This document shows positions 1 to 10,700 of a DNA stretch of 64,000 bases, one piece after another. This stretch comes from Taeniopygia guttata. Taxonomy: Eukaryota; Chordata; Aves; Passeriformes; Estrildidae. The stretch's first letter is position 1. Each line of letters starts with the position of its first letter. The notes beneath the pieces are model-generated. The model was not told the DNA's origin. It saw nothing but the letters and a program-made list of their open reading frames with translations, and ran no database searches. The stretch spans positions 5,964,501 to 6,028,500 of the forward strand of contig NC_133050.1 of assembly GCF_048771995.1 (NCBI RefSeq), read 5' to 3'. Position numbers and translations under genes: made by a program.

Positions 1-226
1 ATCCCGGGGGGGTCCCGGTGGGTCCCGGGGGGTCCCTGGGGGGGTCCCGGGTGGGTCCCGGTGGGTCCCGGTGGGTCCCGGGGGGGTCCCGGGTGGGTCC
101 CGGGGGGGTCCCGGGGGGGTCCCGGTGGGTCCCGGTGGGTCCCGGGTGGGTCCCGGTGGATCCCGGGGGGTCCCGGGGGGGTCCCGGGTGGGTCCCGGGG
201 GGGTCCCGGGGGGGTCCCGGTGCCGC
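1..226. repeat. G-rich minisatellite in EFNA4 intron
   Basis: About twenty imperfect units of 10-12 bp built on GGGTCCCGGT or GGGGGTCCCG run from the window edge to just before an EFNA4 exon at 264. The plus strand carries many runs of three or more G, so quadruplex formation is possible. The array sits in the intron before the third ephrin exon and its left end is outside the window. Confidence 0.85.
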
Positions 227-263
227 CGCACCGGAGCCGGTCCCCGCTGACCCCCCCGCCCAG

Positions 264-655
264 CCGTGCCCAGCCCCGAGAGCGCCGGACGATGCCTGAA
301 GCTGCGCGTCACCGTCTGCTGCCGAGGCACCAGTGAGTCCGGCTGGGGTGGGGGGGCGCACCCCAAAACTCGGGGGGCGGCTCCGAGTAACCCCCGGCAG
401 CCGTTCCCTGACCACGGTGGGGCTGTTTTTATTTTCCAGCGGCAGAGCCGGTGACGGAGGTGCCAAATTCGCAGCCCCGAGGGCGCGGGGGCCCCGACGG
501 TGAGTACCGGAGCGGGTTTGGGATGCCGGGCTCGCCTCGCCCTGACCGCCGCTTCTTCCCCGGTAGATGTGGCTCCTGCCCGGGGCTCCGCGCCCCCATC
601 GCAGCCCTACAAGCCGTGCCTGCCTCTGGTGCTCCTGGCCCTGCTCTGGATCTGA
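264..655 (+). CDS. EFNA4: ephrin-A4, 3' part (last three coding exons)
   Basis: GPI-anchored ligand of EphA receptors at the cell surface; only the C-terminal end is in the window. Exons read as 264-332, 440-499 and 567-655, with AG/GT borders (GTGAGT donors at 333 and 500). The split codons join in frame exactly as in the two complete ephrins downstream. The first exon encodes SVPSPESAGRCLKLRVTVCC, the end of the ephrin receptor-binding domain with its last cysteines. The second is a short polar linker. The last ends in SQPYKPCLPLVLLALLWI and a TGA at 653, a hydrophobic GPI-attachment tail. Exons 1 and 2 (signal peptide and most of the RBD) lie upstream of position 1. EFNA4 rather than another ephrin-A is chosen because it is the first of three tandem copies, followed by EFNA3 and EFNA1, the known vertebrate order. 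The splice frame is clear; the paralogue call rests partly on synteny. Confidence 0.88.
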
Positions 656-1172
656 CCCCGGCGTTGCCCCTGGTGAGGGATGGGCTCCTCTGCCCCTTTC
701 CTCCCAGCCACCCCCCACCCCGAGCCCGTGGGGCAGCCCCAGGCCATGACCCGCCCGCTGGACCTCCGCAAAGCCGAGCCGGGGCCGGGAGCTCCGGGCT
801 GGAAGGTGAGGGGCAGCGGGGGCTGTGGGGCCGTGGGTGCTGCCCTGAAGCATCCCTGCATCCCTGGCCGGGGTTGTTTCCCTCTCAGGGCCGTCACTCG
901 CCGCTGGCATCGTCACCGGGATTGCCACGAGTCCTGGCGTTGGCATTGCCACCCCACCAACGCCTGCTCTGCCCCACGGCCATCACCTCATCTCGTGCCT
1001 TTCCCCACGGACCCCCACCCCGGGGCCCAGGGACCCCCGGAACGGGGCAGCAGCTCCGATGGCGGCATCCGCTGCCGTGTCCTCCTCCAGCGAGGACACG
1101 CTGATCTGTCTTCTGGGAAGACGCTTTCCTCCGTGCCCTCGGTTTGGTTTTAACCCTTGGTAGTGACTGAGC

Positions 1173-1178
1173 AATACA
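1173..1178 (+). terminator. possible variant poly(A) signal of EFNA4
   Basis: AATACA, a weak variant of AATAAA, lies 518 bp beyond the EFNA4 stop. No canonical AATAAA was seen between 656 and 1300, so this is only the best available candidate. Confidence 0.2.
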
Positions 1179-1303
1179 ATATTTGCAAGATCGCTGTGCC
1201 CCGGCTGTGTGGACCCCTGTGCCCCCCGTGCCCGCATCAGTGCCAGGGTGGCTCCTCCAGGGTGTCCCTGCCCCTCTCTCCCTGCACACCCTTCATGGCC
1301 GAG

Positions 1304-1381
1304 GGTTTAATTGCAGCAGTTTGATATTGAGTCGTCAGCTCCTGTCACCGGAGAGCTTTAATTACAGACTGTAATTAACAC
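1304..1381. promoter_or_regulatory. AT-rich island, candidate conserved element
   Basis: An AT-rich island in GC-rich surroundings. It holds TTTAATTACA and TGTAATTAAC, that is, two homeodomain-type TAATTA/TTAATT cores within 25 bp. It is non-coding and single copy. Such islands stand out here because nearly all other spacer DNA is GC-rich or repetitive. The regulatory role is inference. Confidence 0.3.
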
Positions 1382-2158
1382 CTGGTGGTGGGATGAGCGC
1401 TGGGACAGGGGGTGAGGGGGCAGTGGACTCGGGGGTCCCAGCCAGGCACCCTGGTCCCTCCTGCCACCTTTGGGTGCGGTTGGGGTGCCCTCAGAGCACC
1501 ACTCTCTGTCCATCTCTCCATGTGCTACGCACCCCATGAGATGCCAAAAATGGGGAGATTTGGGGAGCTGCAGGGCTGATCCCATGGCACAGCCGTGTCC
1601 TTGTCACAGTCACGGCTCTGCCACATTCCCAGGCCTGCCAACCGGTGGGAGATTCCCTGGTGCTCTCAGCCCCCCATCCATGAGTTCTGCCCCCCACTTT
1701 GCCCTCCTGAGGGGCTCCTGAGGGGTCCAACTCCCCTCGGGGCCGCCTGCAGCGGGGCCCCCCATCCCCTCGCCGCGCAGGCGTTGCCGGCCGCCTGCCG
1801 CAGTGGTGCCGGGCACGTCAGACAGGTTTTATGGCTTCTGGGAGAAAGAAGCTGCTTGGCAAGAGGCTGAGAGAAAGCATCGACCGTGCTGCTCCCCTCC
1901 CCCAGCTCGGCTGCCTGCCCTTCCCCCACTGCACCCCATCCTGCACCCCGCCCTGCCCCATCCCCGGGGGGACACAGGCTGCTAGAGCACAGAGGGGCAC
2001 CTCCTGTGGGACCCCACCCTCCCCAGGAGGGGGTGAGACCATCTGGGGGATGTCGCACCCAAGGGACCCCGTGTAGGATGCTGGATGGGGCATCCCCCAA
2101 ATTACCCACCTGTGGGGGTGCTGGGGGGTGGTGGTACCTGTGGGAGTGATGTGTGAGG

Positions 2159-2534
2159 ATTTCAGGGGTGATGGTGACTTGTGGGACCCCCGTGCAGGGA
2201 TTCCAGGGGTGATGGTGACTTGTGGGACCCCCATGCCAGGATTCCAGGGGACAGCCATGCCCTTTGGGACCCCCATGCCAGGATTCCAGGGCACAGCCAT
2301 GCCCTGTGAGATCTCCATGCCAGGATTCCAAGGTGCATCCATGCCCTGCAGGACCCCCATGCCAGGATTCCAGGGGACAGCCATGCCCTGTGGGACCCCC
2401 ATGCAGGGATCCCAGAGCACCACCATGCCCTCCAGGACCCCCATACAGAGATGCTGGGTGGGGACATCCCCCAAAGAGCCCCATAGAACGATGCTGGGGG
2501 ACAACTGTGCCCTGGAGAACCCCTGTACAGGGAT
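2159..2534. repeat. 41-42-bp minisatellite
   Basis: About nine head-to-tail units of 41-42 bp, recognisable by the shared core CCCCCATGCCAGGATTCCAG followed by a variable CAGCCATGCCCTGTGG half. Units diverge towards the right end. All reading frames across it are repeat-derived; no gene is supported. Confidence 0.9.
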
Positions 2535-2704
2535 GTTTTTGGGCTATTTCTTGCAGGAACCCATGCAGGAATTCCAGAAGGGGACTGCCCATTGCAGCAC
2601 CCCTTCCCCAGACCCCCACAAGGCTGAGGAGTCCCTGTGGGTGCTAAGTCTGGGCCCTGCCCTTGAGCCAGCGTTGTTTGGTATGCAGGAGCTGCCACCA
2701 GCTT

Positions 2705-2875
2705 CAAATCCCATCGACTTCCAATGAGCAATGCCATCAATAACGGCTAATTGATGGCGCGGCCGCTCCAAATCAGATTCCCCGTCCCCTGAATCCAATT
2801 GATGGCTCCGCACCCCGCAGCCGCCGCGGCAGAAATTGAATCTATTCAAGGAATGGGCTCCATTAGCCCATCCCT
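2705..2875. promoter_or_regulatory. AT-rich island, candidate conserved element
   Basis: Non-repetitive, non-coding stretch with ATCAATAACGGCTAATTGAT, CCAATTGATGG and AATTGAATCTATTCAAGG. It contains several inverted ATCAAT/ATTGAT pairs in 170 bp between repeats. This resembles a homeodomain-bound enhancer of the EFNA4-EFNA3 interval, but only the base composition and motif clustering are seen. Confidence 0.3.
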
Positions 2876-5800
2876 TCTGTCTCGCCACCCCTACCCCCCT
2901 CCCGGTGCCACCTACACCAGCTGGGGTGCCCGTGGGGTGAGGATGTGGGGTGTCCCAGGTGGGTGGGAGTTAAACCTTCAGAAAGTGGGAAGGAAAAATT
3001 TATCAGCTGGAACAACAAGTGATGGGAAATGGTAATAGCAGCACGGAGATGGAGAGCAGGATAAAGAACCCGGTCGTGCCAGGAGCAAGGAGGGAGCATG
3101 GCATGGCTGTGCCCACCATGGCCTGGCTCGCTGTCACCACAGGGATGAGCCTGGCACTAGGATGAGCCTGATGGGCACAGCCCCTTTATCTCTGTGGCGT
3201 TCCCACTCCTGGCATCAGATCCCCCACCCAACCCTGCCGTGCCCCAAACCCCCCTCAACACCCCAGCACGGGGCACTGCAGCCACCCCAGAGCAGCCCTA
3301 GGACACACAGGGGACATGGGGGACACAGGACACACCCCAATGACTGAAAGGGGGGAGCAGAGCCCCCCAAGGCCGTGGGGCCCATCCCTGCCTGCTTCCC
3401 ATGGGCAAAGGGCAACGGTGGCAGCGCCCACTGAGAGCTGTGGAGAGCATCCCGGAGATGGGAAATGGCTCTGTGTCACCATGGAAACGGGGCCAGCGGC
3501 TCGACACGCCGAGGGGACACCCGTGACGAGGGGACACGCGTGCTGAGGGGCACACTGAGCCCTGAGGAGTGGGGCATGACGGACTGGACAGTGGGACTCT
3601 GAGGCCAAACCACAGCGCCCATCACCCACCTCAGACCGGCTCCCTCGGTACCTGGCAGCCACGGGGGTGCCACCTCTGTGATGCCACCTCTGTGATGCCA
3701 CCGGGCATCTGCAGAGCAGCAGAGCCATGCTGGGCATGGGGTGAGGGGGCTGGAGTGGCTGTTCCCCGAGCAGCCGCCTCATGATGAGCATCGTCAAGGT
3801 TATCATCGAGCAAAAACACTCAGCGGGGTTGGAGGGAGCCGGTCTGTGTCGCTTAATTAACCGGAGCTGCACACACGGAGCACCGAGCCCGCTCTGCCAT
3901 AGCAATGAGGGGGCTGGCATGGCACAGCAGGGGTTGGCACGTCCCACCTGCCAGCAGCAGGCGGGCATCGAGGTTTGTGTCCTCTCCTGGGGTCAGGGTG
4001 GCAGTTGGCGTGGCGGGGAGGGTCACTGGGGTGTGACACAGCTGGCACTGGTGGGTGTGCCCGTGTGGCATCACTATTGTCCATGTCTGTGTCCGTCTGT
4101 CCTGTCATTCCTGTGGCTTTGCATGTGCTGGAGCACACCTCGGTGTGATGTAATCCTGCTGGACAATAATCCTGCTGGGTCAGGAGAGGGATGGGCAGGA
4201 GCTGCCCTTGCTGCCAGCGCTGCTTGGACCTGCCGCAGACTGAGGGTCTGCATGGTCCCCGTGCTGGGACAACCTCTGCACCCTGGGGAGGATGATTAGG
4301 ACTTTAATGGGTGCAAATGCCATGAGGCATCACCCCAGCACAGTGCTGCTGTCTCCAGGGCAGCCAGGCAGTGGGGGCAGAGGCTGCCCACCCACAGCAG
4401 CACCACCCAAGGGTGCCCGAGTGGATGCTGAGGTGCCCCGTGCCAGGGTGTCACCAGGCTGGCACCACCTGTGCTGCCACCCGGCCTCTCTGGGCATATC
4501 CACGGGGAGGATGGTGGAGGTGGAGGGGACCCTGCTCCCCACATCCACCGACCTGCCCTGTGCTCCTCATCCTCACGCTGCTAATGAGCTTCCCTGGCAA
4601 AGAGCTCGTTAGCCACGGCATCTGGGCACCTCCTCAGGTCCCTGTGGTCCCAGAACAGGGACAGGGACCAGCAGCTGGCAGGACTGGTCAGTGTGGCCAG
4701 AGAAAAGTGCAGCACCGGTGGGTGGATGCTCTGAATTATTGAGCAACACCTGCATGGGGGGCACGGGGCATGGCAGCCCACCTAGCCCAGATGGAGCAGC
4801 TGGGCACTGCCAGGCTGCAGGGACACTGCACCCACCCAGGCTCCTCTGCCAGCCCCTCGGGTGGTGATTGCCAGCAGCACAGGGCACCCCACACATGCCA
4901 GCACCTCTTGGGCTCTCCTGGCTATCCCTGGCAGTGCCAGCACCACCTCCTGCCCACCACCCACCTCCCATCCCCTGGCCAGCAGCACAAGCCTGGGGCA
5001 ACTGCAGCCAGTGGAGGGAACCCCCATTTTCACCCCAGCCCCTCTCATGAGCCATTTCCATTGTGGAAACCCCCCCCCACCCCGTGCCTTCACTTGCCTC
5101 AGCCCTGATGAATATTTCAGGCCCTGAAATCTCCTGTGCCTGCACGCTCAGCCCCAGGCCCCCACTGCCCCCTCAGATTATTCACTCCTTTGTTTCCCTG
5201 AGCTTCTGCCCAGCAGCACGGGCAGGGGCACGGTGTCACCCTGCCCTTCTCCTCAGGGACGGTCACCCGTGGGCTGGAATGGGATGGGAGTGGGCTGTTC
5301 ACGAAGGGGCAGGTGGGCACTGCTGGTGGTAGAGCCAGGACATCCCCACAGTGCCAAGGATGGTTCCTAGGATGGTTCCAAGCCCATCCCCAGCCCTCAT
5401 TTCAGCCTGAGGGACTGCAGGTCCCTGGTGCCATCACCTGCAGGGGCAGGGCAGGAGGATGGGGACAACATAGAGTGCAGCACATCGTGGATCAGTCCCT
5501 GGCACCTCCCAGTTCAATGCCATCTCCGCCAGTGCTTCCAGATGCTGCTTGTGGCGTGATGTGTGTGCGGTGGGAGCAGGATATCGATGCTGCTTGTCAC
5601 TCCTTCATCAGCTTAACGTCACTTACCCACCACCAGACACCTCACAGGGGACACCAGGGATGAGCAGAGCATGTCCCAGGCCAGTGGGGAGCCATGTGCT
5701 GCGGCTGGCAGCCACAAACCCATCTCTGTGTCCTTGTCCCTTCCCCAGAGAGCTGTGGCTGCACGGGGCCGTGTGCCAACCCTGCTTTACCCAAACCTCC

Positions 5801-8616
5801 CACCTGGCACGGCCCTCACACCTCCAGCACATCCACGCCGTGGTGGTGGCAGAGCAGCAGGGGCATGGAGTGAGGCCTGGGTGATATTGGAGTGATCTTG
5901 AGGCCAGGAGGGAGGTTTGCCATGCTGGAGGAGAGGAGAGGAGCCAACTGAGTCACCCAGAGCCGGCTGCTGACTCAGGTGCTTCCTGCCAGGTAACCTC
6001 CGCCGCCGGCTGTGGGCTGCTGGGACAGAGGATGTGGCACAGGGGACAGACTGGCACAGCCTGGCACACCAATCCAGCCCCCAGGGTGGGTTAAACCACG
6101 AGTGTGCATGGCTGTGCTGCATCTTGTGGCCACCTGATTCTACCTGGGACCACCTTAGGACAGGCTGCTGGCCGTGGGAGCCACGAGGAGCTGGTGGCTC
6201 ACACCTCCCACCCGCCACCTCTGGGTGCCCACGCGGCCAGGGTGGGTGAGGTTTGGCACGGCTGGTGGAGCCGGGGTTCCGGCAAACAGGCGCCTGGCTG
6301 CCAGGGCAGGAACCCTGCAGCTTCCTCCCCGTGGGGCTGGGAACCACGCACGCCTTCATCCAGCAGGAAGCTGATTTCCTCTGGCGGCCCTGGCACTGCC
6401 GCCTGGCACCGCTGCTCCCTCGCTGGTGGCTGTGGTGGCAAATAACCCTCCTCTGCGAGCCCACAGAATCCAGCTCCATGTAAATTAACTCTGTTAATTA
6501 AGGGATTTCTCCCATGTCCCTCTGAGCAGCAAGGCTTGCTCAGGTGCCTCTGCCTGGACCTGTGGCTCACCAAGGAGTTGTCCACCCATCTTCACCACCC
6601 AGCCCAAGGAAGTCCCCCAGGATTCCTCCAGAGTTGGGTCTTCCCCCATCTCCCTGAGACCAGGAAAGGCTCAAACCCTGTGCCCTCCTCGAGGCGATGC
6701 CCGCCCGGCGCTCATCACAGCGCAACCATCCGTGAGGCTTCATTCAAATTTAACGACTGACTCGGGATATAAAAGGGAAGGGGCAGTGAGGAGCAGGGCT
6801 GGGAGGCAGTGGGCACAGCTGAGTGTGCCCCAGGAGTGCCATACCCATGCCCAAACACCGGCGTGTGGTTGTGAGGTGCTGCTCCAAATGCTGCCGGGAG
6901 AAGCTGGCAGGAGCCAGGACTGTTCATCTCCACGTGGCCACGCCAGCGCTGCCAGCTCCTCGAGCCAGGCCATCCTCCCTGCGTGTTTTTGGCTTGTTCT
7001 TGCCGTGTCTGGCTGGACGTGTGCCGGCACCCGGCTCCCGCGGGCGGGTCGGGAGCCCTGAGCTCAGCGCGTTGGGCCCCGCTAGGTGTGGCTGGTGAAT
7101 ATTTCATGCCCGCGTTCACCGAGCCCTTTCTTGGTTACACTCCTGCCTCCTCCCCGCGCTCTCACCGTGTTTATTTATTTAATGAATTATTTATCGGCTC
7201 CCCTCTCGCTCGGCTGGGCGATGCCCCCCTCCCCACACTCCCCCAGCCCGGCGCGATGATTTATTGAATGCTCTGCTCTGCGGTTGCGACATTCTGTCAC
7301 AGGAAGCCGCGGTTAAATATTAACCCAGGCGGGCCAAACGGGTCCCGTGCCCGCCGGGCACCCGGTGGTGCTCATGGGTGCCAGCTGGGAGGCTTTCCCA
7401 AAAAGCTGCTGGTCCTTGTGGCAGGCCCAGCGTGGAGCAGGGAAGAAGAGCTGCTCTGTACTCAGCTCTGGACAGCTCAAGGCCGCACATCCCCCTGCTG
7501 AAGCCACCAAGCTGTGTCCCCAACCACCCCACCACAGCCGCCACATCCCATTGTGCCAAAATCCCGCTGATCCCCCTCTCCGTGTGTCATTCCAGGAGTA
7601 ATTCCCGGTGGTGCTGACACCTGCACACACCGCGATGCTCCGGGGATGTTTTACCCCCCCATGGGTGCCTTCATCCCCACCGGAGCCTTTGGGGTGTCCC
7701 TCCGTGGGGGTGTCGTGGCGGGGGGACCCCCGTGGCGCGGGTGCTGACGGCGGTGCTGCGTTGCCATGAGCAGGGGGGGTTTCCATGTGGAGGTGGGTGT
7801 TGCCATGGGTTTGCCGAGCCGAAGCGTTTCCATGGTGGCAGCGCGGCGCTCTGGGTCCTCCCAGAGGTGTGCAGCGCCCAGGGATGGCACCGCTGTCACC
7901 TCAGTAAAGCCACCTCAGTAAAGCCACCCCCTGCAGCCCCCCAGCTCCCACCCGCAGGCAGACAGAGCCTTTTCCACGTGTTGTGTTTTCTTCACTTCAC
8001 TTCTTCGGATGAATAATTAATAGAGGCTTTTTTGGTCCTCCGGGCCTTTCCGCTGGCCCCCTCCCCCTTCCTGGCAGGGCTCCAGCAAGGGGTTTGGGCT
8101 CCCAGTGCCACCAGTATGGATGGGGAATGGGGGCTGGGGCACAGCCCTGCTGTGGGTATCGCAGCAGTGGCTCTCCACAGTGCTGGGTGGGACCAGGGGC
8201 TCTGCCCATCATCATCCTCCTTGTCCCCTCCATACCCTGGGGCAGCACCCACATGGCTAAATGGACCCTGAAAAGAAATGGGGTGGCTCTCCTCCCACAC
8301 TGAGCTCCTCCCAAAATCCTGGGGAGCCAGGAGACCCCCAAAACTCAGGCTGAGAGTCACCAGGCCCACTGGGGACGTGGGGAGGTGACATCTGGCACCG
8401 CACCACCCTGGCCACGCTCACCACGCCAGCGAGATAGCTCCTGGCAGGAGCAGCTCAGGCCGGCTCAGCAAGCCCAGCCACAGTTTTGGGAAGCTCCTGG
8501 TTTCATTCAGAAGCTCCTCAAGGCTGCCAAAGCTCCGGGTGATGCATGACGCCGGCGCTGCCGGGGCAGAGGCCGCCGGGTCGGTACTGGAGGCTCCACG
8601 TGGGAGCGGGGAGAGA
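2876..8616. other. intergenic spacer EFNA4-EFNA3, no gene seen
   Basis: No exon with matching splice sites and no protein family could be recognised on either strand. The spacer is moderately GC-rich unique sequence. Small AT-rich islands lie at 3780-3862 (CTTAATTAACC), 6470-6510 (GTAAATTAACTCTGTTAATT, an imperfect palindrome) and 7098-7345. Short open frames here lack any coding signature. Confidence 0.6.
7098..7345. promoter_or_regulatory. AT-rich island, candidate conserved element
   Basis: Contains GTTTATTTATTTAATGAATT, GATGATTTATTGAATG and GCGGTTAAATATTAACC (a palindromic TTAATATTTAA-type core). It is unique sequence with no open frame of note. Possible enhancer; inference from composition only. 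Confidence 0.28.
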
Positions 8617-9440
8617 AATGAGTGTGCCCAGTGAGATGTGTGTGCCCAGTGAGCTGAGTGTGCTCTGTGAGCTGAGCTGAGTGTGCCCTGTGAGCTGAGT
8701 GTGCCCAGTGAGCTGAGTGTGCCCAGTGAGCTGAGTGTGCCCAGTGAGCTGAGTGTGCCCAGTGAGCTGAGTGTGCCCTGTGAGCTGAGCTGAGCTGAGT
8801 GTGCCCTGTGAGCTGAGTGTGCCCTGTGAGCTGAGTGTGCTCAGTGAGCTGAGTGTGCCCAGTGAGCTGAGTGTGCCCTGTGAGCTGAGCTGAGTGTGCC
8901 CTGTGAGCTGAGTGTGCCCGGTGAGCTGTGTGTGCCCAGTGAGCTGAGCTGAGTGTGCCCTGTGAGCTGAGTGTGCCCCGTGAGCTGAGCTGAGTGTGCC
9001 CTGTGAGCTGAGCTGAGTGTGCCTGGTGAGCTGAGTGTGCCCGGTGAGCTGTGTGTGCCCAGTGAGCTGAGTGTGCCCAGTGAGCTGAGCTGAGTGTGCC
9101 CTGTGAGCTGAGCTGAGTGTGCCCCGTGAGCTGAGTGTGCCTGATCAGCTGTGTGTGCCCAGTGAGCTGAGTGTGCCCAGTGAGCTGAGTGTGCCCAGTG
9201 AGCTGAGTGTTCTCAGTGAGCTGTGTGTGCCCGGTGAGCTGAGTGTGCCCCGTGAGCTGAGCTGAGTGTGCCCAGTGAGCTGAGTGTGCCCCGTGAGCTG
9301 AGCTGAGTGTGCCCTGTGAGCTGAGTGTGCCCAGTGAGCTGAGCTGAGTGTGCCCAGTGAGCTGAGTGTGCCCTGTGAGCTGAGTGTGCCCTGTGAGCTG
9401 AGCTGAGTGTGCCCAATGAGCTGAGCTGAGTGTGCCCGGT
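8617..9440. repeat. 18/23-bp GAGCT-rich minisatellite
   Basis: Roughly forty tandem units of GTGTGCCCAGTGAGCTGA (18 bp). Many carry an extra GAGCT that makes a 23-bp variant (GAGCTGAGCTGAGTGTGCCC). The array is about 820 bp long and gives long artefactual open frames on the minus strand. It is strikingly rich in the AGCT tetramer. Confidence 0.95.
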
Positions 9441-9949
9441 AATCTGTGCATGCCCACGCCGGTGCGAGCGTGCCCATGCGTGCACACGTGTGCCAGGGTG
9501 CCTGGCACTCAGCTCTGCCAGGCAGCTGCGAAGGGATCTCACTGAGGACGGGCAGTGGGTTCTGACCCTCAGCTCGACCCCCACATCCCCCGTGGCTCCC
9601 CCCAGGGACCCCCACCCCACGAACCCGTGGGGAGTGGGAAGAACAAGGGCCTGGCCGTGGGGGTGGGCACTCGGCCAAGCGCAGGCGGCACAGCCTGGCA
9701 CTGTCTGCGTTCCGTGTGACCCCCATGGCACTGGCAGCAGCACCCTGAGGACCCTCGGGGGTCCTGAGCCCCCACCCACGGCTCCCTCAGCAGCACAGAC
9801 CCACGGGGGTCCTGATGCCCCAAACCGTGGGTGAGCCAGGGAGATCCCGGTGGCACCGGGGATCCCGGTGTCACCGGATCCCGCAGGGCAGGCGCGGGTG
9901 GTGCACCCCCAGGGGTCCCGGTGAGACCCCGATGGCAGCAGGACCTTTC

Positions 9950-10700
9950 ACCGGTAACGCTGCCGGTGCCGAGCCGGTGCCGAGCCGGTGCCGGGGCGGG
10001 CCCGGGGTGGCGGCGGGAGCGCGCGCGGGGGCGCGGCGGCGGCGGGCGCGCGCGGGGCGGAGCCGGGCGCCGGGGCCGCGGGGCGCGGGCGGCTCGGGCG
10101 GCTCGGGCTCGCTTCTCCCTCCATTCCCCGGCATCGCGGCGGGCTCGGGCGGCGGCAGGATGGCGGCTGGGCTCCTGCCCCTGCTCCCGCTGCTGCTGCT
10201 GCTACCGGGCCGGGGGCCGCCGGGGGTCCTGGGCAACCGGCACGCCGTGCACTGGAACAGCTCCAACCCGCAGTGAGTGCGGGCGGGGGCGCCGGGACCC
10301 GCACCGGGAGGCGGGGGAGGGGATGGGGGGTGTCCCCGGGGCCGCGCGGGGTGGGGGCACCGCCGGGAAGGACGCGGCGGCGACACGGCGGGGATCGCGC
10401 TGAAGGATGCGCTGGGGGCGGCGGGCGACACCGGGACTGCGGGACCCCCGGTGGCGGGCTCCTCCCGGTCCCCGGCTGCCGGTGGTGCCTCTCGCCCTGC
10501 CCGTGAAGTCGCGGATCGCTGCGGCGGGAGGGGGGCGGCCGCCCGGCCGGTTCGTGTCCCGGTGGCCGCGCTGCCGGGCGGGGCTCGGCGGCTCCCGGTG
10601 CGGGCGCGACGAGGTCGTGGGCACCGGGAGAAGAGCCCCCCCCGGTGAGAGCCAGCGCTGAGCCACCGGGGACAGCGGGGACAGTCTGGCTCCCCCAGAC
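9950..10700 (+). promoter_or_regulatory. CpG island promoter of EFNA3
   Basis: Dense CpG with GC-box-like GGGGCGGGC and GGGCGGAGC runs surrounds the EFNA3 start codon at 10160. No TATA box was seen. The island spans exon 1 and the start of intron 1, as expected of a CpG promoter. Confidence 0.7.

Noticed and set aside
8507-9508. 333-codon minus-strand frame rich in SSAHWAH-type repeats
   Set aside because: Translation of the GAGCT minisatellite; no coding features.
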